DNA from: Falsiroseomonas sp050563545
Lineage (GTDB): Bacteria > Pseudomonadota > Alphaproteobacteria > Acetobacterales > Acetobacteraceae
Assembly: GCF_050563545.1 (NCBI RefSeq)
Contig: NZ_JBNXUM010000033.1
Location: 13,623 to 77,622 of the forward strand
Reading direction: 5' to 3'
DNA length: 64,000 nucleotides
Shown: positions 16,735-24,881 of the stretch, one piece after another
How positions within the stretch are numbered: position 1 is the stretch's first letter
How the letters are laid out: every line of letters begins with the position of its first letter
Program-made: the position numbers and the translations under genes
The notes under the pieces: model-generated
The model's database searches: none
What the model saw: only the letters and a program-made list of their open reading frames with translations
What the model was told of the DNA's origin: nothing

Positions 16735-17847
16735 TCAGGCCGAGAGCTTGTCGAGTTCCCGCAGCACCGCCTCGCCCATCACGGAGGTGCCGACGCGCGC
16801 CATGCCGGTCGCCATGATGTCGGCGGTGCGGAGGCCGCCGGCCAGCACCTTCTCCACCGCCTTCTCGAGCATCGCGGCGTCCTCCTCCATCCCGAAGGAC
16901 AGGCGCAGCAGCATCGCGAAGGAGAGGATCTGCGCGCAGGGGTTCGCGATCCCCTTCCCCGCGATGTCCGGCGCCGAGCCGTGGATCGGCTCGTACAATG
17001 CATGCCGCTTGCCCGATGGCTGCAGCGCGCCGAGCGTCGCCGAGGGCAGCATGCCGAGCGACCCCGTCAGCGCCGCCGCCAGGTCGGACAGCACGTCGCC
17101 GAAGAGATTGTCGCCAAGCACGACGTCGAACTGCTTGGGCTTCGATGCGAGCTGCATCGCGCAGTTGTCGGCGTACATGTGCTGCAGCTCGACATCGACG
17201 AACTCGGCCTTGTGGACCTCGCTCACCACGGCGCGCCAGAGGCGGCCGGACTGCATGACGTTCGCCTTCTCGACGCTGGTGACCTTGTTGCGGCGCTTGC
17301 GCGCGAGCTCGAAGGCGACGCGCGCGACGCGGGCGATCTCGTCCTCGTGGTAGATCTGGGTGTCGAGGCCGGTGCGCTTGCCGTCGGGGCCGGTCGTCAC
17401 GCCGCGCGGCTCGCCGAAATAGACGCCGCCCGTGGTCTCGCGGACGATCATGATGTCGAGGCCGCGCACGAGGTCCGGGCGCAGCGCGGAGGCGTCCACC
17501 AGCGGGTCGAGCACGACGGCGGGGCGAAGGTTGGCGAACAGGCCGAGATCCTTGCGCAGCCGCAGGATGCCGAGTTCCGGCCGCTGCTCGAAGGGCAGGC
17601 TGTCCCATTTCGGGCCGCCGACAGAGCCGAACAGCACGGCGTCGGCGCGCCTCGCGGCCTCCACCGTCGCATCCGGGCAGGGCGAGCCCGTCGCGTCGAT
17701 CGCCGCGCCGCCGACCAGCCCTTCCTCCATCTCGAACGAGACGGCGCGACGGCGTTCCATCCAGTCGATGATGCGGCGGGTCTCGCGCATCACCTCGGGG
17801 CCGATGCCGTCGCCCGGCAGGATCAGGAGCTTCTTGTTGGCGGGCAT
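16735..17847 (-). CDS. leuB: 3-isopropylmalate dehydrogenase
   Basis: A 370-residue isocitrate/isopropylmalate dehydrogenase-family enzyme that oxidises and decarboxylates 3-isopropylmalate in leucine synthesis. Seen: LLILPGDGIGPEV at the N-terminus, the substrate loop LRLRKDLGLFANLRP, the catalytic VEKANVM and DVVLGDNLFGDVLSD metal-binding block, and EPIHGSAPDIAGKGIANP. The ATG at 17847 (MPANKKLL) places the start just before the first strand, as in homologues. It is the last leu gene, 16 nt after leuD. Confidence 0.96.
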   Translation of the reverse strand: MPANKKLLILPGDGIGPEVMRETRRIIDWMERRRAVSFEMEEGLVGGAAIDATGSPCPDATVEAARRADAVLFGSVGGPKWDSLPFEQRPELGILRLRKDLGLFANLRPAVVLDPLVDASALRPDLVRGLDIMIVRETTGGVYFGEPRGVTTGPDGKRTGLDTQIYHEDEIARVARVAFELARKRRNKVTSVEKANVMQSGRLWRAVVSEVHKAEFVDVELQHMYADNCAMQLASKPKQFDVVLGDNLFGDVLSDLAAALTGSLGMLPSATLGALQPSGKRHALYEPIHGSAPDIAGKGIANPCAQILSFAMLLRLSFGMEEDAAMLEKAVEKVLAGGLRTADIMATGMARVGTSVMGEAVLRELDKLSA

Positions 17848-17863
17848 CGGTCTGTCGTCCTGC

Positions 17864-18475
17864 TTACGCGTAGAGCCAGGGCTGGGACGCCTTCTGCTTC
17901 GACTCGTAGCTGTCGATGGCGGGGGCGTGCTGCATGGTCTGGCCGATGTCGTCGAGGCCATTCAGCAGCAGGTGCTTGCGGAAGGGATCGACGTCGAAGG
18001 GGATCTCCTCGCCATTCGGGCGGACGACGACCTGGCGCGCGAGGTCCACGGTCAGGCGGGCATTGGCGCCCATCTTCGCGTCCTCGATCAGCCTGTCGCA
18101 GATCTCGCGCGGAAGGCGGATAGGCAGGATGCCGTTCTTGAAGCTGTTGTTGTGGAAGATGTCGCCGAAGGACGGGGCGATGACGCAGCGGATGCCGAAA
18201 TCCAGCAGCGCCCAGGGCGCGTGCTCGCGCGAGGAGCCGCAGCCGAAATTCTCGTGCGCGACGAGGATCTCCGCCTTGCGGTAGGGCTCGGTGTTCAGGA
18301 TGAAGTCGGGATTCTCGCTGCCGTCCTCGCGATAGCGGACGTTGGCGAAGAGGTTCTTGCCGAGGCCGGTGCGCGCGATGGTCTTGAGGAAGCGCGCGGG
18401 GATGATCTTGTCGGTGTCGACATTGGCCTGCGGCAGCGGGGCCGCGATGCCAGTCAGCGTGGTGAAGGCCTTCAT
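17864..18475 (-). CDS. leuD: 3-isopropylmalate dehydratase, small subunit
   Basis: A 203-residue swivel domain that pairs with LeuC to isomerise 2-isopropylmalate to 3-isopropylmalate. It has the NVDTDKIIPARFLKT start, the FGCGSSREHAPWAL loop that recognises the substrate, and FGDIFHNNSFKNGILP. Length is normal. It starts 3 nt after the leuC stop, so the two subunits are made in step. Confidence 0.96.
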   Translation of the reverse strand: MKAFTTLTGIAAPLPQANVDTDKIIPARFLKTIARTGLGKNLFANVRYREDGSENPDFILNTEPYRKAEILVAHENFGCGSSREHAPWALLDFGIRCVIAPSFGDIFHNNSFKNGILPIRLPREICDRLIEDAKMGANARLTVDLARQVVVRPNGEEIPFDVDPFRKHLLLNGLDDIGQTMQHAPAIDSYESKQKASQPWLYA

Positions 18476-18478
18476 CCC

Positions 18479-19906
18479 TCAGGCTCCCCTGGGCTGGAAG
18501 TCGCGCACATCGGCGAGGTGGCCGGCGATGGCGGCGGATGCGGCCATGGCGGGCGAAAGCAGATGCGTCCGCCCGCCCGGGCCCTGGCGGCCTTCGAAGT
18601 TGCGGTTGGACGTGCTGGCGCAGCGCTGGCCCGGCTTCAGCTTGTCCGGGTTCATGCCGAGGCACATGGAGCAGCCGGCCTCGCGCCATTCGAAGCCCGC
18701 TTCCTTCAGGATGCGGTCGAGGCCCTCCTGCTCCGCCTGCTCCTTCACGAGGCCCGAGCCCGGCACGACCAGCGCGCGCACGCCATCCGCGACCTTGCGG
18801 CCCTTCGCGATGGCGGCGGCGGCGCGGATGTCCTCGATCCGGCTGTTGGTGCAGGAGCCGATGAAGACCACGTCGACCTTCAGGTCCTGCAGCCGCTGTC
18901 CCGGCGTGAGGCCCATGTAGTCGATCATGCGCTGTACCTGCGCGCGGCGGGCCTCGTCCGCGTAGTCCGCGGGGTCCGGGATCACGCCGGTGATGGGCAG
19001 CACGTCCTCGGGCGAGGTGCCCCAGGTCAGCTGCGGGATGATCTCGCCGGCGTCAAGGCGCACTTCCCTGTCGAAGACCGCGCCCGGATCGGAGGGCAGC
19101 GTCTTCCACCAGGCGACGGCGCGGTCATAGGCCTCGCCCTTCGGCGCGAAGGGGCGGCCCTTGACGTAGTCGAAGGTGGTCTGGTCGGGGGCGACCATGC
19201 CGGCGCGCGCGCCGGCCTCGATCGACATGTTGCAGACCGTCATGCGGCCCGCCATGTCGAGCGCGCGGATCGCCTCCCCCGCGTATTCGATGACGTGGCC
19301 GGTGCCGCCGGCGGTGCCGATCTTCCCGATGATCGCCAGCACGATGTCCTTGGCCGAGCAGCCCAACGGCAGCGTGCCGTCCACGGTCACGCGCATGTTC
19401 TTCGCCGGCTTCTGCAGCAGCGTCTGCGTTGCCATGACGTGCTCGACTTCCGACGTGCCGATGCCGAAGGCCAGCGCGCCCATCGCGCCATGCGTCGAGG
19501 TGTGGCTGTCGCCGCAGACCAGCGTCATGCCGGGCAGGCTCAGCCCGAGCTCGGGCCCGATGATGTGGACGATGCCCTGTCGCTTGTCCGTCAGCGGGAT
19601 GTAGGGGACGCCGAATTCCTTGACGTTCCTCTCCAGCGTCTCGACCTGCTGTCGGCTCTCGGGGTCCTCGATCCTGCCGTAGCGGGACGCATCGGTGGCG
19701 ATGTTGTGGTCCACCACCGCGATGGTCGCGTCGGGCCGGCGCACCTTGCGACCGGCGAGGCGCAGCCCCTCGAAGGCCTGTGGGCTGGTCACCTCATGGG
19801 TGAGGTGCTTGTCGATGTAGAGAACGACGGTGCCGTCCGGGAGCGTCTCGACGACATGGGCGTCCCAGATCTTGTCGAACAGCGTGCGCGGACGTGTACC
19901 TGACAT
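18479..19906 (-). CDS. leuC: 3-isopropylmalate dehydratase, large subunit
   Basis: A 475-residue aconitase-superfamily subunit with a [4Fe-4S] cluster. The cluster cysteines are in FIGSCTNSR and in CSMCLGMN; early motifs DHNIATD and GDSHTSTHGAMGALAFGIGTSEVEHV are intact. The start at 19906 (MSGTRPRT) is chosen because GGAAGAACG precedes it; ATGs at 19918 and 19921 have no site. leuC follows rplS on the same strand across a terminator-like hairpin and a 56-nt structured repeat. The order leuC-leuD-leuB is usual for alphaproteobacteria. Confidence 0.96.
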   Translation of the reverse strand: MSGTRPRTLFDKIWDAHVVETLPDGTVVLYIDKHLTHEVTSPQAFEGLRLAGRKVRRPDATIAVVDHNIATDASRYGRIEDPESRQQVETLERNVKEFGVPYIPLTDKRQGIVHIIGPELGLSLPGMTLVCGDSHTSTHGAMGALAFGIGTSEVEHVMATQTLLQKPAKNMRVTVDGTLPLGCSAKDIVLAIIGKIGTAGGTGHVIEYAGEAIRALDMAGRMTVCNMSIEAGARAGMVAPDQTTFDYVKGRPFAPKGEAYDRAVAWWKTLPSDPGAVFDREVRLDAGEIIPQLTWGTSPEDVLPITGVIPDPADYADEARRAQVQRMIDYMGLTPGQRLQDLKVDVVFIGSCTNSRIEDIRAAAAIAKGRKVADGVRALVVPGSGLVKEQAEQEGLDRILKEAGFEWREAGCSMCLGMNPDKLKPGQRCASTSNRNFEGRQGPGGRTHLLSPAMAASAAIAGHLADVRDFQPRGA

Positions 19907-19936
19907 TCGTTCTTCCATCACTCACCTTGCGCCTGC

Positions 19937-19992
19937 GATTCACGCCTCCGGTGCCTGGCCCGTTCCGGGCCCGCGCCCTGCGACGACCGCAG
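19937..19992 (-). repeat. 56-nt structured repeat, copy C (upstream of leuC)
   Basis: It aligns without gaps to 21193-21248 and 56961-57016. On the minus strand it has an outer helix (GTCTGCG with CGCAGGC just past the 3' end), hairpin 1 (CGTC-GCAG-GGCG), hairpin 2 (GGCCCG-GAA-CGGGCC) and the conserved 3' block GCACCGGAGGCGTGAATC. It starts right after the rplS terminator and ends 30 nt before the leuC ATG. Confidence 0.65.
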
Positions 19993-19995
19993 ACG

Positions 19996-20026
19996 AAACC
20001 GCGCGGCCCTCTCGGAGCCGCGCGGC
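19996..20026 (-). terminator. Terminator-like hairpin after rplS
   Basis: On the minus strand CCGCGCGGC and GCCGCGCGG (20017-20025 and 19999-20007) form a 9-bp GC stem with a 9-nt loop, followed by TTTCG. It begins 9 nt after the rplS stop. The short T-run makes it a moderate terminator, so some read-through into leuC is possible. Confidence 0.6.
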
Positions 20027-20034
20027 GTGTGATC

Positions 20035-20415
20035 TCAGCCCTCGGCCTGCGTGGTCTCGCGGGCCTTTTCCTGGATGCGGGCCGACTTGCCGGTGCGGCC
20101 GCGCAGGTAATAGAGCTTCGCGCGGCGGACGCGGCCGCGGCGCACCACCTGGATCTCCGCCACGTTCGGCGAATACAGCGGGAAGACGCGCTCTACGCCC
20201 TCGCCGTAGGAGAGCTTGCGGACCGTGAAGTTGCTGTTCACGCCGCGGTTGGACCGCGCGATCACCACGCCCTCATAGGCCTGGGTGCGGGTGCGCTCGC
20301 CCTCGACCACCTTCACCATCACGCGAACGGTGTCGCCCGGCGCGAATTCGGGCGTCGCCCGGGCGGAGGAGAGGCGGGCCTGCTGGGCGGCCTCGAACTG
20401 CTGGAGCAGGTTCAT
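20035..20415 (-). CDS. rplS: 50S ribosomal protein L19
   Basis: A 126-residue L19, a protein at the 30S-50S interface. Seen: MNLLQQFEAAQ start, FAPGDTVRVMVKVVEGERTRTQAYEGVVIARSNRG-type core, SYGEGVERVFPLYSP and RRGRVRRAKLYYLRGRTGKSARI. The ATG at 20415 is selected because family members begin at this point. The C-terminal tail (IQEKARETTQAEG) is a little longer than in E. coli. It is last in the rpsP-rimM-trmD-rplS operon, 25 nt after trmD. Confidence 0.97.
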   Translation of the reverse strand: MNLLQQFEAAQQARLSSARATPEFAPGDTVRVMVKVVEGERTRTQAYEGVVIARSNRGVNSNFTVRKLSYGEGVERVFPLYSPNVAEIQVVRRGRVRRAKLYYLRGRTGKSARIQEKARETTQAEG

Positions 20416-20440
20416 CGGAGTGGTTCCCTTCGTGATGGAT

Positions 20441-21256
20441 CTAGGCGGCAGCCGGATGGCCGTCCAGCCGCCCGCCGTCATGGCTGAGGTTGTTCAGATG
20501 CTTGGCCCAGAGGTCGGGGCGGCGGCTGCGCGTGGCCTGCTCGGCCTGCTCGCGCCGCCACTTCGCGACCTCGGCGTGATGGCCGGACAGCAGCACATCC
20601 GGCACCTTGCGGCCCTGCCACTCGGCGGGCCGGGTGTAGTGCGGGTATTCCAGCAGGCCCTCGGGGCCGTGGCTTTCCTCGGCGGCGCTGTCGGACGCAC
20701 CCATCACGCCCGGCAGCAGGCGTACGCAGGCGTCGAGCAGCAGGATCGCCCCGACCTCGCCGCCGGAGAGCACGACGTCGCCGACGGAGACCTCGATCAT
20801 GCCGCGGGCCTCGATCACGCGCTGGTCGAGGCCCTCGTAGCGGCCGCAGACCAGCGTGACGCCGGGACCCGCGGAGAGGTCGCGCACCATCGCCTGCTCG
20901 AGCAGCCTGCCGCGCGGCGTGAGGTAGACCAGCGGCGCGCCAGGGTTCGCGGCGAGAGCCGACGCCACTGCCGCATCCACCACGTCCGGGCGCATGACCA
21001 TCCCCGCCCCGCCCCCAAAGGGCGTGTCGTCCACGCTGCGGTGCCTGTCGGTCGCGAAGCCCCTGATGTCGATCGCGTCCATCGACCACCGCCCGTCCCG
21101 CAGCGCCTTGCCGGCGAGCGAGAGGCCGAGCGGCCCGGGGAACATCTCGGGGAACAGCGTGAGGACCGAGGCGCGCCACAGATTGGCCGGCGGATTCACG
21201 CCGACGGTGCTCGGGGCCTGCGGCCCCTGCGCCCTCTGGCGATCCGACGGCGTCAT
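20441..21256 (-). CDS. trmD: tRNA (guanine-N1)-methyltransferase
   Basis: A 271-residue SPOUT-class enzyme that methylates G37 of tRNAs with SAM, protecting the reading frame. The deep-knot motifs are intact: SVDDTPFGGGAGMVM, YLTPRGRLLEQ, CGRYEGLDQRVIE and SVGDVVLSGGE. Most homologues start at the equivalent of residue 27 (WRASVLTLFPEMF). Here residues 1-25 are extra, and residues 3-22 are encoded by copy B of the 56-nt repeat. The ATG at 21256 still overlaps the rimM stop as ATGA, so coupling is kept. Initiation at a later codon cannot be excluded, but no ATG or GTG lies close to residue 27. Confidence 0.95.
   Translation of the reverse strand: MTPSDRQRAQGPQAPSTVGVNPPANLWRASVLTLFPEMFPGPLGLSLAGKALRDGRWSMDAIDIRGFATDRHRSVDDTPFGGGAGMVMRPDVVDAAVASALAANPGAPLVYLTPRGRLLEQAMVRDLSAGPGVTLVCGRYEGLDQRVIEARGMIEVSVGDVVLSGGEVGAILLLDACVRLLPGVMGASDSAAEESHGPEGLLEYPHYTRPAEWQGRKVPDVLLSGHHAEVAKWRREQAEQATRSRRPDLWAKHLNNLSHDGGRLDGHPAAA
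21193..21248 (-). repeat. 56-nt structured repeat, copy B (inside trmD)
   Basis: It aligns end to end with copy A (56961-57016). On the minus strand the outer helix is CGGAT with ATCCG, hairpin 1 is CGCC-AGAG-GGCG, hairpin 2 is GGGGCC-GCA-GGCCCC, and the conserved 3' block is GCACCGTCGGCGTGAATC. It is translated in frame as TrmD residues 3-22 and ends about 11 nt before the normal TrmD start region. Confidence 0.65.
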
Positions 21257-21771
21257 GCCGCATCCTCCTCGTCACGAGGTTCCACCACGACTTCCGCCGG
21301 CGGCACGACGACCACGCGCCCGCCCGCGACATCCACCACCGGCACGGCGGCCTTGGTGAAGGGCACGAGCCTCTCCCCTGCCCCGCCCTGGATCACCAGG
21401 AAGGGGCCGGCGCCGTATTCCTCCACTGCCTTCACCGTGCCGAGCTCACTGCCGTCTTCCGCAACGGCGTGAAGGCCCTCGAGGTCGCACAGCAGGAACT
21501 CATCGGGGTCGGCGGGCGGCGGCAAGCGGTCGCGCTCGATGTAGAGCTTCGTGCCGGTCAGCCGCGCTGCGGCATCACGGTCGGCGATGCCCTCGATGCG
21601 GCCGAGGCCGCCCGGCATCGCGGTGACGGCGTAGCGCTTCGTGCCGTCGGCGTCGGTCAGCGGCCCATAGGCGCCGATCGCCTTCGGGTCGGCCGTGAAG
21701 GCGTGCAGGCGCACCAGGCCCCGTACCCCGTGCGGCCTCCCGATCTCGCCAAGTAGCACACGCTTCGTCAC
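21253..21771 (-). CDS. rimM: 16S rRNA processing protein RimM
   Basis: A 172-residue ribosome maturation factor that helps 30S head assembly with S19. It has the N-terminal barrel (LLGEIGRPHGVRGLVRLHAFTADP) and the C-terminal PRC-barrel (DEFLLCDLEGL...LVIQGGAGERLVPFTKAAVPVVD), with a short acidic tail. The start is GTG at 21771. The stop overlaps trmD by 4 nt; rpsP ends 23 nt upstream. Confidence 0.94.
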   Translation of the reverse strand: MTKRVLLGEIGRPHGVRGLVRLHAFTADPKAIGAYGPLTDADGTKRYAVTAMPGGLGRIEGIADRDAAARLTGTKLYIERDRLPPPADPDEFLLCDLEGLHAVAEDGSELGTVKAVEEYGAGPFLVIQGGAGERLVPFTKAAVPVVDVAGGRVVVVPPAEVVVEPRDEEDAA

Positions 21772-21794
21772 AACCAGCCCTCAGGCGAAGGTTT

Positions 21795-22136
21795 TCAGCC
21801 CGCCGCAGCCGCGGCCGCGGCAGCCCGCTCCTGCGCCTTCTTCTTGGGCGCGGACTTCTTGGGCTGCTCGGGGAAGGTCGGCATCGGCGCCAGGCCGGCA
21901 TGGCCGAGGAACTTCGCCACGCGCTCCGTCGGCAGCGCGCCCTGCGACTTCCAGTGGTTGATGCGCTCGGCATAGAGCCGCACGCGGTCGGGATGCTCGG
22001 CGGGCAGCATGGGGTTGTAGGAGCCGAGCTTCTCGATGAAGCGGCCGTCGCGGGGCGAGCGGCTGTCGGCCACCACGATGTGGTAGTAGGGACGCTTCTT
22101 CGCGCCGGCGCGGGCGAGGCGGATCTTGAGGCCCAT
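21795..22136 (-). CDS. rpsP: 30S ribosomal protein S16
   Basis: A 113-residue S16. The first ~80 residues are canonical (MGLKIRLARAGAKKRPYYHIVVADSRSPRDGRFIE..., GSYNPMLP, NHWKSQGALPTERVAKFL). The tail is a Lys- then Ala-rich extension (KKSAPKKKAQERAAAAAAAAG), common in alphaproteobacterial S16. It lies between ffh and rimM in the conserved order and starts 18 nt after ffh. Confidence 0.97.
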   Translation of the reverse strand: MGLKIRLARAGAKKRPYYHIVVADSRSPRDGRFIEKLGSYNPMLPAEHPDRVRLYAERINHWKSQGALPTERVAKFLGHAGLAPMPTFPEQPKKSAPKKKAQERAAAAAAAAG

Positions 22137-22154
22137 AAGTCTACGCTCTCCTGT

Positions 22155-23540
22155 TCAGAACGGTCTGCGGTTTCCAAGGCCGGGGATCAGCGAGGAGAGG
22201 CCCCCGCGCATCATTCCCTTCTGGCCGAGCTTGTTCATCCGCTTCATCATCGCGGACATGTCGTCGAAATTCTTGAGAAGCTTGTTCACCTCCTGAACGG
22301 AGGTGCCGCTGCCCGCGGCGATGCGCTTCTTGCGGCTCGCCTTCAGGATGTCGGGGTTACGGCGTTCCCGCGGCGTCATCGATCCGATGATCGCGGCCTG
22401 GCGCTTCAGCATGGTCTGATCGAGGTTCGCGTTCTCGATCTGCGACTTGATCTTGCCGATGCCGGGCAGCATGCCGAGCATGCCGCTCAGCGAGCCCATC
22501 TTGTTGATCTGCTTCAGCTGGGACGCGTAGTCCTCGAGGTCGAAGGTCCCCTTCTGGATCTTCTTCGCGAGCTTCTCGGCCTCGGCCTGGTCGATGTTCT
22601 CCGCGGCCTTCTCGACCAGGCTGACGATGTCGCCCATGCCGAGGATGCGGTTGGCGATGCGGTCGGGGTGGAAGTCCTCCAGCGCATCCAGCTTCTCGCC
22701 GGCGCCGAGCAGCTTGATCGGCGCGCCGGTCACCGCGCGCATCGACAGCGCAGCGCCACCGCGCGCGTCGCCGTCCACCCGCGTCATCACCACGCCCGTC
22801 ACGCCGACCTTGTCCTGGAAGGCGCGCGCGGTGTTGACGGCGTCCTGGCCGGTCATGGCGTCCACGACCAGCAGCGTCTCGTGCGGCTTCGCGAAGGCCT
22901 TCACCTCCGCCACTTCCGCCATCAGCGCGTCGTCGATCGCCAGGCGACCAGCGGTGTCGAGCACGACGACGTCGTAGAGCTCGCGCCGAGCCACATCCAT
23001 CGCGCGGTTCGCGATCTGCAGCGGGCTCTCGCCGGCGACGATCGGGAGCGACGTGACCTCGGCCTGCTGCGCCAGCGTCTGCAGCTGCAGCTGCGCCGCG
23101 GGGCGGTGCACGTCGAGCGAGGCCAGCAGGACCTTCTTGCGGTCGCGCATGCGCAGACGCAGCGCGATCTTGCCGGAGGTCGTGGTCTTGCCCGAGCCCT
23201 GCAGGCCGACCATCAGGATCGGCACCGGCGAGGGCGCGTTCAGGTCGATGCCGCGCCTGCCGTCGTCGGCCGCGCCGCCGCCCAGCGCCTCGACCAGCGC
23301 ATCGTTGACGATCTTGACGACCTGCTGCGCTGGCGAGACCGAGCGGATGACCTCCACCCCGACCGCGCGTTCGCGCACCTTGTTGATGAGGTCGCGGACC
23401 ACGGGCAGCGCGACGTCGGCCTCCAGCAGCGCGACGCGGACCTCGCGCAGCGCTTCCTGGACGTCGGCTTCCGACAGCGCGCCGCGGCGGCGCAGCTTGT
23501 CGAAGACCCCGGTCAGCCTGTTGCCCAGCGCCTCGAACAA
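22155..23540 (-). CDS. ffh: Signal recognition particle protein (Ffh)
   Basis: The SRP54 GTPase that binds 4.5S RNA and signal peptides and delivers nascent membrane proteins to FtsY. NG domain: ALSEADVQEALREVRVALLEADV, G1 VGLQGSGKTTTSGK, DVHRPAA, DTAGR, and TRVDGDARGGAALS. The Met-rich M domain begins around KMGSLSGMLGMLPG and ends with the MMRGGLSSLIPG tail. Family members start at FEALGNRL, so I choose the TTG at 23540 (461 residues), which has GGAAGGA nine bases upstream. An upstream ATG at 23627 would add 29 atypical residues. The gene heads the rpsP operon. Confidence 0.93.
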   Translation of the reverse strand: MFEALGNRLTGVFDKLRRRGALSEADVQEALREVRVALLEADVALPVVRDLINKVRERAVGVEVIRSVSPAQQVVKIVNDALVEALGGGAADDGRRGIDLNAPSPVPILMVGLQGSGKTTTSGKIALRLRMRDRKKVLLASLDVHRPAAQLQLQTLAQQAEVTSLPIVAGESPLQIANRAMDVARRELYDVVVLDTAGRLAIDDALMAEVAEVKAFAKPHETLLVVDAMTGQDAVNTARAFQDKVGVTGVVMTRVDGDARGGAALSMRAVTGAPIKLLGAGEKLDALEDFHPDRIANRILGMGDIVSLVEKAAENIDQAEAEKLAKKIQKGTFDLEDYASQLKQINKMGSLSGMLGMLPGIGKIKSQIENANLDQTMLKRQAAIIGSMTPRERRNPDILKASRKKRIAAGSGTSVQEVNKLLKNFDDMSAMMKRMNKLGQKGMMRGGLSSLIPGLGNRRPF

Positions 23541-23855
23541 GGCGGGAAGTCCTTCCGTTGCGGCCGCCCCAAACGGTATCGCGCCGCTGCGCGAGCCTTC
23601 GCGGAGCGGCGGCGCCCGCCCCTCCATCGGGGCCGGCGAAAGGTCCAGGGCGGACCAGGGAGCCGGCGAGATAGGCCCTCGGGGCCTTGCGCGTCAAGTT
23701 CCGGGCGCTACCGGGCCGCGGGGTGACGCTTCCGTGAGCAAGCTTTGGCCAGGCCGGAGGCAGGGCCGGCCCCCTCGCCTGGGCCGGGACGCCCGTACCG
23801 CATGGCATCGCGCTTGCACACCGCGTGGGCAGTTCCCGAAGGAAGGCCCTCCCCG
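23541..23855. other. Divergent intergenic region between ffh and an ABC transporter
   Basis: 315 bases with no convincing gene. The minus-strand ffh promoter (23669-23697) is visible. On the plus side the GAAGGAAGG ribosome-binding site of the solute-binding protein gene lies just before 23856. I see no further repeat or RNA. Confidence 0.6.
23669..23697 (-). promoter_or_regulatory. Sigma-70-type promoter for ffh-rpsP operon
   Basis: On the minus strand TTGACG (23697-23692) and CTATCT (23674-23669) are separated by exactly 17 bases. The start site would be near 23662, giving a ~120-nt leader to the TTG start of ffh. The -35 is a 5/6 match to the consensus; the -10 is weaker. Confidence 0.5.
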
Positions 23856-24881
23856 ATGACCCGAGCTTCCCGCCGCGCCCTGCTCGCCGCCGGCGCCCTT
23901 GCCGGCTTTCCCTCCCTCGTCCGCGCCCAGACCCGCGACCTCGTGGTGGGCGGCGCGGCCGGCATGGCGGGCTACATGCGGGAATTCGTCTTCCCCGTGA
24001 TCGAGCGGAAGAACAACCTCCGCGTCGTCTTCGACGGGACCCGGTCGCTGGTGAACCTCGAGAAGATGCGCGCCGACCGGGCCAGCCCGCGCATGTCCGT
24101 GGTGCTGATGGACGACCCCATCATGGCGATCGCGCAGGGCGAGGGACTTCTGGCGCCGCTGGCGACGTCCGCCATGCCGAACCTGGCGAAGATCCGCCCG
24201 ACCGCGATCCAGATGGACGGCGCCTGGGCGAACTACCAGATCCCCTGGGTCGGCATCGCCTACAACACGCGCGCGCTGCGCAACGGCGTGGACAGCTACG
24301 AGGCGCTGTGGGCGCCGGCGAACCGCGGCCGCGTCATCCTGCCCTCGCTGCAGAACACCGAGGGGCTCTGGACGATGATCATCGCGGCGCACCTGGAAAC
24401 GGGCAAGCCCTTCGCCGAGGCGCAATACGACGCCGACGCGGCCTTCCGGAAGCTGGCGACGCTGAAGCCGAACCTGCTGACGATCTACACCAATCAGCCC
24501 CAGGCGCAGAACCTGCTGGAGTCAGGGGAGGCGCGGATCATGTCCGGCCAGTTCTCGTCCTACACGCTGGTGCGCGCGGCGGACGGGGCGCCGGTCGGGC
24601 TGTCGGCGCCGAAGGAAGGCGTCTTCGCAATGCCATCGGGGATCTGCAAGGTGAAGGGCGGGCCAAACGAGGAACTCGCCAACGCCTTCATCGACGCCTT
24701 CCTCGGCGCCGAGGTGCAGCAGATCCTGGCCGAGAAATCCTTCGTCCTGCCGACCAACACCGATGCGCGCGTGCCGGCCGGCATGTTGGTGCCACCCGGC
24801 GTGCCCTTCGCGCCGGACTGGGCCAACGTGAACCGCAACCGCGACGCCTGGATCCGCCGCTGGAACGAGGTGATGGGTTAG
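23856..24881 (+). CDS. ABC transporter substrate-binding protein (spermidine/putrescine type)
   Basis: A 341-residue periplasmic binding protein. The N-terminus MTRASRRALLAAGALAGFPS is a Tat-like signal (SRR followed by a hydrophobic stretch) with likely cleavage after VRA at about residue 24. The mature part has the COG0687-style fold signs: a VLMDDPIMAIAQGEGLLAPL hinge-type block, NYQIPWVGIAYNTRAL and AMPSGICKVKGGPNEELANAFIDAFL. The ATG at 23856 follows GAAGGAAGG. It is first of a four-gene plus-strand operon with ATPase and two permeases. The ligand (polyamine, amine or organic anion) cannot be decided. Confidence 0.85.
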   Translation: MTRASRRALLAAGALAGFPSLVRAQTRDLVVGGAAGMAGYMREFVFPVIERKNNLRVVFDGTRSLVNLEKMRADRASPRMSVVLMDDPIMAIAQGEGLLAPLATSAMPNLAKIRPTAIQMDGAWANYQIPWVGIAYNTRALRNGVDSYEALWAPANRGRVILPSLQNTEGLWTMIIAAHLETGKPFAEAQYDADAAFRKLATLKPNLLTIYTNQPQAQNLLESGEARIMSGQFSSYTLVRAADGAPVGLSAPKEGVFAMPSGICKVKGGPNEELANAFIDAFLGAEVQQILAEKSFVLPTNTDARVPAGMLVPPGVPFAPDWANVNRNRDAWIRRWNEVMG

